64,000 bases of DNA from Terriglobales bacterium (lineage in GTDB: Bacteria; Acidobacteriota; Terriglobia; Terriglobales; Acidobacteriaceae). Location of the stretch: NCBI GenBank assembly GCA_035567895.1, contig DATMPC010000034.1, positions 40,530 through 104,529 on the forward strand, written 5' to 3'. Positions within the stretch are counted from its first letter, which is position 1. Every line of letters begins with the position of its first letter. The position numbers and the translations under genes are program-made. Under the pieces are notes generated by a model that saw only the letters and a list, made by a program, of their open reading frames with translations, did not search any database and had not been told where the DNA came from. This document shows positions 50,792-59,924 of this stretch, piece after piece.

Positions 50792-52492
50792 ATGTCTAAA
50801 CCAAAGGGCCTCGATAATGGCCTGACAAACTATGGTGATCGCGACTTCTCTCGCTATCTGCGGCGATCGTTTGCCCGCTCCATGGGTATCTCGCAGGAAC
50901 TGTTAGGCAGGCCTGTCGTCGGCATCGCGGTTTCCGGCAGCGGGTTCAACAATTGCCACCGCACGATGGACGAGCTCACGGCGGCGGTTTCACGCGGAGT
51001 GCTCGCCGCAGGAGGTCTACCCGCAACGTTTCCAACCATCTCTCTAGGCGAAGTCTTCCTCAATCCCACGAGCATGATGTTTCGCAACCTGATGTCGATG
51101 GATGTGGAGGAAATGATTCGCGCGCAGCCGATGGACGCTGTTGTGCTCATCGGTGGATGCGACAAAACTGTTCCTGCGCAATTGATGGGTGCGGCATCTG
51201 CCGGCAAGCCGGCGATTCAGCTCGTGACCGGCCCGATGATGACGGGGCGATATCGCGGCGAGCGTTTGGGTGCCTGCACCGACTGCAGGCGTTTCTGGGC
51301 CAAGTATCGCGCTGGAGAAGTTACTGAAAAAGAAGTTTCGGAAGTGGAAGGCAATCTGGCAGTCACAGCCGGAACGTGTGCCGTAATGGGAACCGCGAGC
51401 TCGATGGCATGCCTGACGGAGGCTCTCGGAATGTCGCTACCGGGAATGGCAGCGATTCCGGCCGTGCACTCCGCGCGCATGGTGGCTGCGGAGCAAACAG
51501 GCAAAGCTGCAGTGCGACTGACACAACAGTCGATTACACCTGAACAAGTGATCACCGAGCGCTCTGTAGAAAACGCGTTGCGAGTCTTACTCGCTCTCGG
51601 TGGATCGACGAACGCCGTCATTCATCTCACCGCCATTGCCGGACGTTTGGGCATTCCTCTTTCGCTCGCGCGACTTAACGAGATCTCCGATGAGACTCCC
51701 GTGCTCGTTGACCTAAAACCCGTGGGTGAAGGTTACATGGAGGATTTTTATGCAGCAGGAGGAGTAGGCGCAGTATTACGGGAGCTGCGACCGCTGCTGC
51801 ATCTCGATTGCATCGGAGTGGATGGTCGCCTGCTACGCGAACGTCTGGAGGATCCCGAGCCATGGATCGACAGAAAAGTCATTCACCGTTTTGCCGAGCC
51901 GATAGCTTCGACGGGAGGAATCGTAGCGCTCCAGGGAAGTCTTGCGCCCCAAGGCGCGATTCTAAAGCGCGCGGCTGCGACTCCAGCTCTGTTCGAAAGC
52001 GAAGGCCGTGCGGTGGTTTTTGAAAATCTCGACGACATGGCTCAGAGGATTGACGATCCGAATCTCGACGTCTTGCCCAATGACATTCTCGTGTTGAAGA
52101 ATGCGGGCCCTATTGCGGCAGGCATGCCGGAAGCCGGCTACCTTCCCATTCCCGGAAAGCTCGCACGTGCTGGAGTCCAGGACATGATTCGCATCTCCGA
52201 TGCGCGCATGAGCGGAACGGCCTACGGCACCATCGTTCTTCATATCGCTCCGGAAGCGGCAGCCGGCGGGCCGCTCGCGATTGTGCGCAACGGAGACCGA
52301 ATCGCGTTGTCGGTGGCCAAGAAGAAGATCGATTTGCTCGTGCCCGAAGAGGAACAAAAGCGCAGGTTTGCATCGTGGGCGCCTCCGGCTCAGCCTGAGC
52401 GGGGGTATGCGGCTCTCTATTGGCGGAGTGTGTTGCAGGCTCCTGAAGGATGCGATTTCGATTTCTTGGTGAAGGGAAAAACGGCCCGGTAG
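50792..52492 (+). CDS. IlvD/Edd-family dehydratase, first copy
   Basis: A 566-residue Fe-S dehydratase. Cluster cysteines are visible in GFNNCHRT, IGGCDKTVPAQLMGAASAGKPA and AGTCAVMGTASSMACLTEALGM. The late part (LKNAGPIAAGMPEAGYLPIP, RISDARMSGTAYGTIVLHIAPEAAAGGPLAIV) is typical of the aldonate-acting branch (L-arabonate, D-xylonate, gluconate) more than of true dihydroxy-acid dehydratase. It likely dehydrates a sugar acid to a 2-keto-3-deoxy acid. It follows the permease gene by 142 bp on the same strand. Confidence 0.88.
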   Translation: MSKPKGLDNGLTNYGDRDFSRYLRRSFARSMGISQELLGRPVVGIAVSGSGFNNCHRTMDELTAAVSRGVLAAGGLPATFPTISLGEVFLNPTSMMFRNLMSMDVEEMIRAQPMDAVVLIGGCDKTVPAQLMGAASAGKPAIQLVTGPMMTGRYRGERLGACTDCRRFWAKYRAGEVTEKEVSEVEGNLAVTAGTCAVMGTASSMACLTEALGMSLPGMAAIPAVHSARMVAAEQTGKAAVRLTQQSITPEQVITERSVENALRVLLALGGSTNAVIHLTAIAGRLGIPLSLARLNEISDETPVLVDLKPVGEGYMEDFYAAGGVGAVLRELRPLLHLDCIGVDGRLLRERLEDPEPWIDRKVIHRFAEPIASTGGIVALQGSLAPQGAILKRAAATPALFESEGRAVVFENLDDMAQRIDDPNLDVLPNDILVLKNAGPIAAGMPEAGYLPIPGKLARAGVQDMIRISDARMSGTAYGTIVLHIAPEAAAGGPLAIVRNGDRIALSVAKKKIDLLVPEEEQKRRFASWAPPAQPERGYAALYWRSVLQAPEGCDFDFLVKGKTAR

Positions 52493-52525
52493 ATCCTAGA
52501 GTGACCAGGTGTTGCAAGCCGCATG

Positions 52526-52553
52526 GTAGAGACGCAGCATGCTGCGTCTCTAC
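52526..52553. repeat. Perfect 28-bp palindrome
   Basis: GTAGAGACGCAGCAT and its complement form a perfect 28-bp palindrome between the two converging dehydratase genes. An imperfect relative occurs at 55501-55530, also beside a sugar-acid gene. Confidence 0.85.
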
Positions 52554-52567
52554 GAGGACGATGGCGT

Positions 52568-54277
52568 CTAGTGACTGTCTCGTGGCACACCAGCACCGCT
52601 TCCGCCGGGAAGAAAATCGAGATCGGCGCCACGATCGGCCTGCATCACGTGATCCAGGTAGAGCTTGTAGTACCCGCGTTCGAAAATCGGTTGCGGCGGC
52701 TTCCATGCGGCGCGGCGCCTTGAAAGTTCGGCTTCCGGAACATTTAACACTAGTTTTCGGGCATCGACGTCTAGTTCAATGACGTCACCGTTCTGCACCA
52801 GGGCCAGCGTTCCACCCGCGGCAGCCTCTGGTGAGACATGCAGCACGACGGTCCCAAAGGCGGTGCCGCTCATCCGTGCGTCGGAGATGCGGACCATGTC
52901 TGTGATTCCCTTCTTCAAGATCTTTGGCGGGAGTGGCATATTCCCAACCTCGGGCATTCCTGGATATCCACGCGGCCCACAATTCTTAAGCACGAGAACT
53001 GAGCGCTCGTCGACATCCAGTTCGGGAGTATCGATTCGAGCGTAGAAATCCTCGATGTTCTCGAAAACAATCGCGCGTCCAGTGTGCTTCATCAGTTCCG
53101 GAGTAGCTGCGGATGGTTTAAGAACAGCGCCGTTTGGACAAAGATTCCCATGCAGCACTGCGATACCGCTGTTGTCCCGAAATGGGCTTTGCGCGGAATG
53201 GATCACGTCCCGATCGAAGCACTCGGCGTCCGCCACGTTTTGTCCGATCGTCTTTCCGTTGACCGTAAGTGCGTCGTGATGGATCAGATCCCCAAGCTCG
53301 CGGATCAACGCTGGCAATCCGCCTGCGTAGTAGAAGTCCTCCATCAGGTACTTGCCCGCAGGCATCAGGTTCAAGAGACAAGGCACATTACGACCAAGCA
53401 CATCCCAATCGTGCAGTGTAAGTGGAACGCCGATGCGGCCTGCGATGGCAAGCAAGTGAATGACTGAATTGGTCGAGCCGCCGATAGCGCCAACAACGCG
53501 AATCGCATTTTCGAATGCTTTGCGCGTGAGGATCTTTGACATGCGCAGATCCTCCTTCACCATCTCGACGATCCGGCGGCCGGCCGTATGAGCGAGCGTG
53601 TAGCGGCGCGAGTCCACCGCCGGAATGGCTGCGTTCGTGGGCAATCCCATGCCGAGCGCCTCCACAACGCAAGCCATCGTGGATGCGGTTCCCATCGTCA
53701 TGCAGTGGCCGGCAGAGCGGCTCATGCAAGCCTCAGCAGCCATGAAGTCGCACATACTCATGGCGCCGCAGCGCACGTCCTCGCTGAATTTCCACACATC
53801 GGTGCCCGAGCCGATATCCCGACCGCGGAACTTCCCATTCAACATGGGGCCGCCCGAAAGCATGAGCGCCGGCAGATCGCAACTAGCGGCGCCCATCAGA
53901 AGTGCAGGCGTGGTCTTATCGCAGCCCGCGAGCAGGATGACTCCATCAATCGGATTCGCGCGAATCGACTCTTCTACGTCCATGCTCACGAGGTTGCGGA
54001 ACAGCATGGTCGTGGGCCGCATGAGCGTCTCGCCCAGCGACATCACTGGAAACTCGAGTGGGAAGCCTCCGGCCTCGTAGACTCCACGCTTCACGTGGTC
54101 CGCGATCGTGCGGAAGTGTGCATTGCATGGCGTGAGCTCCGACCATGTGTTACAGATCCCAATCACCGGGCGTCCGTCGAACAGGTGATCGGGCAATCCC
54201 TGATTCTTCATCCAGCTTCGGTGGATAAAGCCATCGCGGTTACGCAAACCAAACCATGCCGCACTACGTAGCTTCAT
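52568..54277 (-). CDS. IlvD/Edd-family dehydratase, second copy
   Basis: A 569-residue Fe-S dehydratase. It carries the cluster cysteines in NTWSELTPCNAHFRTIADHVKRGVYEAGG, LAGCDKTTPALLMGAASCD and SAGHCMTMGTASTMACVVEALGMGLPTNAAIP. The N-terminus (LRSAAWFGLRNRDGFIHRSWMKNQGLPDHLFDGRPVIGICNTW) matches L-arabonate/D-xylonate dehydratases closely. It is more like AraC-type L-arabonate dehydratase than the first copy, so the two probably handle different sugar acids. It is read leftward and converges with the first copy, with a palindrome between. Confidence 0.88.
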   Translation of the reverse strand: MKLRSAAWFGLRNRDGFIHRSWMKNQGLPDHLFDGRPVIGICNTWSELTPCNAHFRTIADHVKRGVYEAGGFPLEFPVMSLGETLMRPTTMLFRNLVSMDVEESIRANPIDGVILLAGCDKTTPALLMGAASCDLPALMLSGGPMLNGKFRGRDIGSGTDVWKFSEDVRCGAMSMCDFMAAEACMSRSAGHCMTMGTASTMACVVEALGMGLPTNAAIPAVDSRRYTLAHTAGRRIVEMVKEDLRMSKILTRKAFENAIRVVGAIGGSTNSVIHLLAIAGRIGVPLTLHDWDVLGRNVPCLLNLMPAGKYLMEDFYYAGGLPALIRELGDLIHHDALTVNGKTIGQNVADAECFDRDVIHSAQSPFRDNSGIAVLHGNLCPNGAVLKPSAATPELMKHTGRAIVFENIEDFYARIDTPELDVDERSVLVLKNCGPRGYPGMPEVGNMPLPPKILKKGITDMVRISDARMSGTAFGTVVLHVSPEAAAGGTLALVQNGDVIELDVDARKLVLNVPEAELSRRRAAWKPPQPIFERGYYKLYLDHVMQADRGADLDFLPGGSGAGVPRDSH

Positions 54278-54354
54278 GATTGCAGGTCCTCCACAGAGAC
54301 TTTTAAATCAAATGTTCGCGTGTACCAGCAGCAGCGGACGATCTGCTGAGCTGG

Positions 54355-55401
54355 TCATTCGCGTGTGCTCTTTTGCGAAGCGGATTCGAGCGAAGGCAAG
54401 GCTCCAACCAGGATTCGTCGAAGAGCCTCGAGCAGCGCCGTCTCAGCCTGCTTTTGGGTGATGATCGTTGCTGAAATCTGCTTTTCCGATAGCGCTGTCT
54501 GCCAAGCTTCTGAGATCGCCGAGTGTCCCACCAGAGCAACGCTGGTGTGGGGTCCAAGGGTACTGCGAGCTAGCAAAGCATCGAGGTCCGAGGCGATGAA
54601 TGCGCCAACAACGAACGCGAGACGATCTTCCCGACTGCCCTGATTTGCCAGATCGAGCAGGCGGGCACAGAACAAAGAGCGCGCCAGACCTGACCCGCGC
54701 TGTTCCTTCATACCGGCTTCAACCCATTTCGATGACAATCTTTCAGGTTTCTCTCTTGAAAGAGAACCGGCGAGAACGGTGTGCAATTGCACCGCGTGAA
54801 GTAGTTCTCCAGAAAGCGACGTGACGCTCGACTGGATTCTTCCATCAGGGTCCAGTTGAATCGCTTTCCAGTGCGATCCTAGATTCAGCACGATCGCTGG
54901 TGGTTGAATCATTCCGAGCGCTGCCAAGCCCGCACACAGCGTCTCCTCGCCGCGCATCACATCGACGTCGTTGATCGAGTCGGTGGTCGCATTGGCAGGA
55001 CCAGAGCGAACTCCAGGAACCAGAAGGAAGGGAAGGTCGGAGACGTCCGGGAAGTGATGCCACCGCGCGGCGGCCGTTAGTTCGTCGATTCCCCCAGAAG
55101 GCCGTATGTGTGGCACTTCTGTGAGGCCCAAATTGGAACCAATCATCCCGGCTGCCACAATGTATTGAGGACTAGAACATTCGCCGCTGCGCTGAGTTTC
55201 GTGACAAGCTTTTGTGATTAGCTCCCGTAATCCTTTGCGAATTGCCCCGCTGCCGTCGCGTGCAGAGTCGCGAATTCCAATCAACTCGTTTGCGCTTGCC
55301 ACGATCCGGTCACCGCACATGAGCCACACGCGAGTGTTGGTTGTGCCCATGTCGACGTAGACGGCTCGAACGTTCTCCCGACCTCTCGCGACGCTCGTCA
55401 C
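54355..55401 (-). CDS. dgoK: 2-keto-3-deoxygalactonokinase
   Basis: A 348-residue DgoK-family kinase that phosphorylates 2-keto-3-deoxy-galactonate (the De Ley-Doudoroff route). The start RAVYVDMGTTNTRVWLMCGDRIVASANELIGIRDSARDGSGAI is diagnostic, with PHIRPSGGIDELTAA, LPFLLVPGVRSGPANATTDSINDVDVMRGEETLCAGLAA and LNLGSHWKAIQLDPDGRIQSS following. GTG start. It lies 77 bp upstream of the second dehydratase gene on the same strand, supporting a joint operon where the dehydratase product is the kinase substrate. Confidence 0.92.
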   Translation of the reverse strand: MTSVARGRENVRAVYVDMGTTNTRVWLMCGDRIVASANELIGIRDSARDGSGAIRKGLRELITKACHETQRSGECSSPQYIVAAGMIGSNLGLTEVPHIRPSGGIDELTAAARWHHFPDVSDLPFLLVPGVRSGPANATTDSINDVDVMRGEETLCAGLAALGMIQPPAIVLNLGSHWKAIQLDPDGRIQSSVTSLSGELLHAVQLHTVLAGSLSREKPERLSSKWVEAGMKEQRGSGLARSLFCARLLDLANQGSREDRLAFVVGAFIASDLDALLARSTLGPHTSVALVGHSAISEAWQTALSEKQISATIITQKQAETALLEALRRILVGALPSLESASQKSTRE

Positions 55402-55500
55402 TCTTCCGATGCCTTTTATTGCAGGGACCCAGGGTCACTGCAATATACGTTAGTTTGAGCACTTGGGTGTTGATAGACGAAACGACGGCTTCCGCGACAT

Positions 55501-55530
55501 GGTAAAGACGCAACATGCTGCGTCTCTACC
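55501..55530. repeat. Imperfect palindrome, GTAGAGACGCAG type
   Basis: GGTAAAGACGCAACATG... at 55501-55530 is a 30-bp palindrome with two mismatched pairs; it is a diverged copy of the element at 52526-52553. It lies between dgoK and the GarD-like gene. Confidence 0.7.
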
Positions 55531-55562
55531 ATTCATGCTTGCGTTGTAACATGAGGCTCGCA

Positions 55563-57113
55563 ATGAAGACCGAGAGGGCGGCGCCACCATACGTTCGTGT
55601 GCACAAGCGCGACAACGTTGCGATCGTTGTCGATCCTGACGGATTGCGCGCCGGAACGACGCCTCCCAACGGGCCGACACTGCAAGACTCCGTTCCTCAG
55701 GCACACAAGATAGCGCTCAGCGAAATAGCAAATGGCACACCGGTGATTCGGTACGGTCATACTATCGCCTTCGCGAAGCGCGCAATCGCGGCGGGATCAT
55801 GGGTTCGGGAGGAGCTTCTTGAGGTTCCACCGCCTCCTGCGCTCGACCAATTGCCGCTCGCGACAGCAACTCCCGCTGCCCTACCGGCCCTGGCTGGCTA
55901 CACCTTCGAAGGCTTTCGCAATGCCGATGGCAGCGTTGGAACGAAGAACATTCTCGGCATCACCACAACTGTGCAGTGTGTCGCGCCCACGGTAGACTAT
56001 GCCGTTCGGCGGATCAAAAACGAGCTTCTTCCGCGATTCCCAAATGTGGACGATGCCGTCGCGATAACCCACACCTACGGTTGCGGAGTTGCTCTCGAAG
56101 CTCCGGGAGCGGAGATCCCGATTCGCACGCTGCGGCACATCGGTTCTCATTCCAATCTGGGCGCGGCTCCGCTGGTCGTGAGCCTGGGGTGCGAGAAGCT
56201 CCAGCCTGATCGCCTGTTTCCGAGTCACAATCCAACACGCCTTCCCGTTCTCGAAAGCGATCCCCTCGTAATCCGCATGCAGGACGAGCGCGGGTTTGCG
56301 GAAGTGGTAGCTGCGATTCTGCGCGCCGCGGAAAAGCGGCTGGACCAACTAAACCGCCGTCGGCGCGAGACTGTACCGGCATCGGAGCTGGTTGTAGGAC
56401 TGCAATGCGGAGGTAGCGACGCATTCTCAGGAGTAACCTGCAATCCGGCAGTCGGATTTGCGGCCGATCTACTTGTGCGCGCGGGAGCCACGGTTATGTT
56501 TTCTGAGGTCACTGAGGTGCGCGACGCTGTGCATCTGCTCACTCCGCGTGCCGCCAACGAGGAGGTGGCGCTCGATCTAATCCGCGAAATGCGCTGGTAC
56601 GACGAGTATCTAGCTAGAGGCGCAACCGACCGCACTGCCAATCCCACTCCGGGAAACAAGCGCGGAGGCCTCGCCAACGTAGTTGAGAAAGCGCTAGGTT
56701 CCATTGCCAAAGCTGGGACGTCGGCTCTTGCAGCCGTTGCTACCCACGGAGAACGCGTTACTGGCAAAGGATTGGTCTTCGCCGCCACGCCTGCCAGCGA
56801 CTTCATCTGTGGCACGCAGCAGCTGGCGTCGATGAACTTACACATATTCACCACCGGCGAGGGGAGCCCCTACGGCCTCGCCATGGTTCCGGTGATCAAA
56901 GTATCGTCTCGTACTGCACTGGCCGAACGGTGGCCCGACCTAATCGATATAGACGCTGGACGCATCGCTACCGGGACTGCAACCGTCGAGGATGTGGGAT
57001 GGGAGATTTTCAGATTCATTCTGGACGTAGCAAGTGGCCGCAAACGCACCTGGGCTGACCACTGGGGACTCCACAACAGTTTGGCTCCGTTTAACCCCGG
57101 TCCAGTTACGTAA
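55563..57113 (+). CDS. garD: Galactarate/altronate dehydratase family protein
   Basis: A 516-residue UxaA-family dehydratase, length close to E. coli GarD (523). N-terminal SAF domain: [23 protein letters not shown], with [35 protein letters not shown]. The catalytic domain contains [94 protein letters not shown]. The GarD assignment over altronate dehydratase rests on the length and the hexarate neighbours. The ATG at 55563 is chosen; another lies 4 codons upstream. Confidence 0.88.
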   Translation: MKTERAAPPYVRVHKRDNVAIVVDPDGLRAGTTPPNGPTLQDSVPQAHKIALSEIANGTPVIRYGHTIAFAKRAIAAGSWVREELLEVPPPPALDQLPLATATPAALPALAGYTFEGFRNADGSVGTKNILGITTTVQCVAPTVDYAVRRIKNELLPRFPNVDDAVAITHTYGCGVALEAPGAEIPIRTLRHIGSHSNLGAAPLVVSLGCEKLQPDRLFPSHNPTRLPVLESDPLVIRMQDERGFAEVVAAILRAAEKRLDQLNRRRRETVPASELVVGLQCGGSDAFSGVTCNPAVGFAADLLVRAGATVMFSEVTEVRDAVHLLTPRAANEEVALDLIREMRWYDEYLARGATDRTANPTPGNKRGGLANVVEKALGSIAKAGTSALAAVATHGERVTGKGLVFAATPASDFICGTQQLASMNLHIFTTGEGSPYGLAMVPVIKVSSRTALAERWPDLIDIDAGRIATGTATVEDVGWEIFRFILDVASGRKRTWADHWGLHNSLAPFNPGPVT

Positions 57114-57140
57114 CCCGCCGTAGAGATGCGGCGCGCTGCG

Positions 57141-57629
57141 TTATCGAACAGCTGAATACTTGCGAATGCTGAGAGCGATCGGCAATCCAACGCAGAACAT
57201 GTGGATCACGATTCCAACGATCATCATCTTCAGGGAGAACGGAGATCTTCTGGCGGCCGAAAGCGGGATGACGACCCGCTGCATGAAAAAGTACACGGCA
57301 ATCCCGTAGAGAAAGCCCGCTGTAACCGCTTGTTTCGTAAGAAATGACATGAAGCGGCTGGCCACGAAATATGTGGTGGCTGCCCCAAAGGCGATCACAA
57401 AGTGCAGGAATAACCCAAGCGCCGCCGTTGGCAGTCCGCCCTGCCGGGCACTCGGGCCCATCACTCCAGTAGCGATGCCCTGCAAAAGTGGAATCGGTTT
57501 TGCGCCGAAGTAGCCATAGACGACGGTGGCGGCGGTGATGTCGCACACTCCGCAGGCGAACCCTGCCCACAAGATGGCGCGAAGGGCGCTCGGTTTCCGT
57601 ATTGCGATGGCGGTGCCAGATGCACTCAT
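57141..57629 (-). CDS. Integral membrane protein, four helices
   Basis: A 162-residue protein of unknown function. About four hydrophobic helices: ALRAILWAGFACGVCDITAATVVYGYF, GLPTAALGLFLHFVIAFGAATTYFVA, AGFLYGIAVYFFMQRVVIPL, MMIVGIVIHMFCVGLPIALS. Similar hypothetical proteins recur across Acidobacteria and other soil bacteria without known function. GAGAGGG precedes the ATG. It is convergent with the GarD gene. The tRNA lies upstream on the same strand. Confidence 0.8.
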   Translation of the reverse strand: MSASGTAIAIRKPSALRAILWAGFACGVCDITAATVVYGYFGAKPIPLLQGIATGVMGPSARQGGLPTAALGLFLHFVIAFGAATTYFVASRFMSFLTKQAVTAGFLYGIAVYFFMQRVVIPLSAARRSPFSLKMMIVGIVIHMFCVGLPIALSIRKYSAVR

Positions 57630-57740
57630 TGGTCCCTCTCACTTGAATCGCAATACTCTGAACGAGTCGAATGAGGAACATCAACAGCAAATTGCGTTAA
57701 CGGAAATTCTGTGGGGACTAGTCGTTGTGATCGGAAAATC

Positions 57741-57816
57741 TGGTGGGCCCGGAGGGATTCGAACCCCCAACCAAGAGATTATGAGTCTCCTGCTCTAACC
57801 GTTGAGCTACAGGCCC
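57741..57816 (-). tRNA. tRNA with CAT anticodon, probably Ile2
   Basis: A complete 76-nt cloverleaf including an encoded CCA. Arms: acceptor GGGCCTG / CGGGCCC; D arm GCTC-AACGGTTA-GAGC; anticodon arm GGAGA-CTCATAA-TCTCT; T arm GGGGG-TTCGAAT-CCCTC. The anticodon CAT could mean elongator Met or, after lysidine modification, Ile2. Acceptor pairs C4-G69 and C5-G68 are the pairs TilS uses to recognise tRNA-Ile2, and the variable loop TGGTT fits too; I favour Ile2. Confidence 0.9.
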
Positions 57817-57892
57817 GTGACTGGCAATATCAGTCTCGCATAAGCCAGATAACCAGACCATCCGCAAGTTACCAGGCCCGAGGGGAAGTTTT

Positions 57893-58010
57893 CACCACGG
57901 AGACACGGAGGCACGGAGAGACACAAGAATCAACCACAAAGGACTCGAAGGATCACGAAGGAAAAAAGGGTAGGTTTCTTCCTTCGTGTTCCTTCGTGTC
58001 CTTTGTGGTT
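57893..58010. repeat. ACGGAG-type arm plus ACAAAGGAC inverted repeat
   Basis: A single arm at about 57893-57920 (TTTCACCACGGAGACACGG) repeats the left arm at 16440. Next to it, 57932-57961 and 57981-58010 form an inverted repeat (AACCACAAAGGACTCGAAGG...) matching 28 of 30 positions with a 19-bp loop. Two repeat families are therefore side by side upstream of korA. Confidence 0.75.
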
Positions 58011-58117
58011 TCACTCCGGTTGCAAGCCGAGGGCGGCCGCCCACAAAGCCAAGGGCGTCACAATCCGTGGCCATTTGGGTGTATGCTTGGGCCGCAAAAA
58101 ACTGGGGAACCCCCACA

Positions 58118-59911
58118 ATGACCCAAACCTTCGCCATCGGTATCGGAGGCGCTGCCGGTCAGGGTGTGGCTACGCCGGGCGACATCTTCGCGAAAATCTT
58201 CAGTCGTCGCGGTCTGCACCTGAACGCCTACAACGCCTATCAGTCCATTATTCGCGGCGGTCACACGTTTCTGACTATTCGCACAGGGCCCGACAAAGTC
58301 ACCAACATTGGCGATCGGATTGACCTCCTGATTCCATTGAATCAGGACACCATGGATCGCCACCTGCGCCTGTTGAATGCGGGAGCCGCATGTATCTACA
58401 ACAGTGACGCGATCAACCCAGGTCCAACGGCGGATGGTGTACAGCTCTGCCCGCTTCCCGTTTCGAAACTGGCGGATATCAGCCGCAACAAGGTTGCTCA
58501 GAACACGCTGGCCGTCGGCGCGGGACTGAGCATGATGGGCATCGGCTTCCAGGCGCTGGAGACGATGCTTATCGAGCAGTTCAAGAAAAAAGGCGATGCC
58601 GTGGTGGCGGAGAACGTCGCCCTCGCTCGCACCGGCTACGACTATGCCTCGCAGAACTTCAAACCGTTCGATCCGCCGCTGCCGATGACCGACCACCGCT
58701 ATGCTGTGCCCAGCGGAAACATGGCGCTGGCGATGGGCGGCGTGGCGGCTGGAGTGAAGTTCTACTGCGCCTATCCGATGAGTCCATCCACTGGAGTTCT
58801 GCACTGGATGGCTTCGCATGCGCGCAAGGCGGGCGTCATGGTTCGTCAAGTCGAAGACGAGATTGGCGTCGTCAACATGGCCATCGGGGCTGCCCATGCA
58901 GGCGTTCGCGCCATGTGCGCAACCTCTGGCGGTGGATTTGCGCTGATGAGCGAGGGCCTCGGCATGTCGGCGATGATGGAGACTCCAGTCGTTGTGATCG
59001 ACTGCCAACGCGCTGGACCATCGACGGGTGTACCAACAAAGACCGAACAAGGCGATCTCTGGCAAATGCTGGGCGCAGCCTTCGGCGACTATCCGCGGGT
59101 CATCGGCGGTCCGCTGGACATTGGAGACTGCTTCAAAATCATTCCTGAAATCTTCAACGTCGCCGACCGCTTCCAGTGTCCGGGGATCGTGCTCTGCGAT
59201 CTCCTCCTCTCGGAGGGCAGGCTCAGCGTCGATCCGAAGGAACTGGACTTTAATCCGCCCATCGATCGCGGCGAGTTGATTACCAATGGCAACGGAGCCA
59301 ATGGTTCGAATGGAACCAATGGGAACTACAAGCGTTACCAGATTACCGAGAGCGGGATTTCACCGCGTGCCATTCCGGGAGTGCCCGGTCACATCCACAC
59401 GGCCGCAACTGACGAGCACGATGAAGACGGCGTGCTTATCAGCGACGAATTCACGAATCCCACCAAGCGCCGCGCCATGATGGAAAAGCGCATGCGGAAG
59501 CAGACCGGGATTGATGCTGCAGTTCCACCGCCACATCTGTTGGGTCCTCGCGAGGCCGAAGTCACCCTGATCGGATGGGGATCAACTTATGGCGTGATCG
59601 GAGAAGCCTGCGCAATGCTGAACGAGCAGGGGATCTCTGCCAATCAACTCCAGATTCGCTGGCTGGTGCCACTCCATGGCGATGCGATCGTTGACATCCT
59701 CAAAGATGCGCGTCGCACGATCATCGTGGAAAACAATTACAGCGGCCAATTCGCTCGCTATCTGCGCAGCGAGACCAGCTTTGTGCCCGATGGACATATC
59801 CGCAAGTACGATGGCGAACCATTCATGCCGCACCACATCGTAGAAGCGGTAAAAGAACAGCTTGCGGGCAAGAGCACACTTTCGGTGCCCGCGCACGAAA
59901 TCATGGTTTAG
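58118..59911 (+). CDS. korA: 2-oxoacid:ferredoxin oxidoreductase, fused gamma-alpha subunit
   Basis: A 597-residue subunit. The N-terminal ~190 residues are the gamma domain (GIGGAAGQGVATPGDIFAKIFSRRGLHLNAYNAYQSIIRGGHTFLTIR); the rest is the alpha domain (DHRYAVPSGNMALAMGGVAAGVKFYCAYPMSPSTGVLHWM, CQRAGPSTGVPTKTEQGDLWQMLGAAFGD, ILVENNYSGQ-like IIVENNYSGQFARYLRSE). It binds thiamine diphosphate with KorB and oxidises 2-oxoglutarate or a related acid to acyl-CoA. Between the domains near 59280-59325 is an Asn/Gly-rich linker (TNGNGANGSNGTNGN). It is followed 13 bp later by korB. Confidence 0.9.
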   Translation: MTQTFAIGIGGAAGQGVATPGDIFAKIFSRRGLHLNAYNAYQSIIRGGHTFLTIRTGPDKVTNIGDRIDLLIPLNQDTMDRHLRLLNAGAACIYNSDAINPGPTADGVQLCPLPVSKLADISRNKVAQNTLAVGAGLSMMGIGFQALETMLIEQFKKKGDAVVAENVALARTGYDYASQNFKPFDPPLPMTDHRYAVPSGNMALAMGGVAAGVKFYCAYPMSPSTGVLHWMASHARKAGVMVRQVEDEIGVVNMAIGAAHAGVRAMCATSGGGFALMSEGLGMSAMMETPVVVIDCQRAGPSTGVPTKTEQGDLWQMLGAAFGDYPRVIGGPLDIGDCFKIIPEIFNVADRFQCPGIVLCDLLLSEGRLSVDPKELDFNPPIDRGELITNGNGANGSNGTNGNYKRYQITESGISPRAIPGVPGHIHTAATDEHDEDGVLISDEFTNPTKRRAMMEKRMRKQTGIDAAVPPPHLLGPREAEVTLIGWGSTYGVIGEACAMLNEQGISANQLQIRWLVPLHGDAIVDILKDARRTIIVENNYSGQFARYLRSETSFVPDGHIRKYDGEPFMPHHIVEAVKEQLAGKSTLSVPAHEIMV

Positions 59912-59924
59912 AGGAGAAGAAACG

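Noticed and set aside
50792..52492. Assignment as dihydroxy-acid dehydratase ilvD
   Set aside because: The neighbours are all sugar-acid genes, and the sequence lies in the aldonate-acting branch. No branched-chain amino acid genes are present.
58058..59065. 335-residue minus-strand open frame
   Set aside because: It is antisense to korA, rich in His/Arg with no family resemblance, and has no ribosome binding site. The plus-strand gene has all expected motifs.
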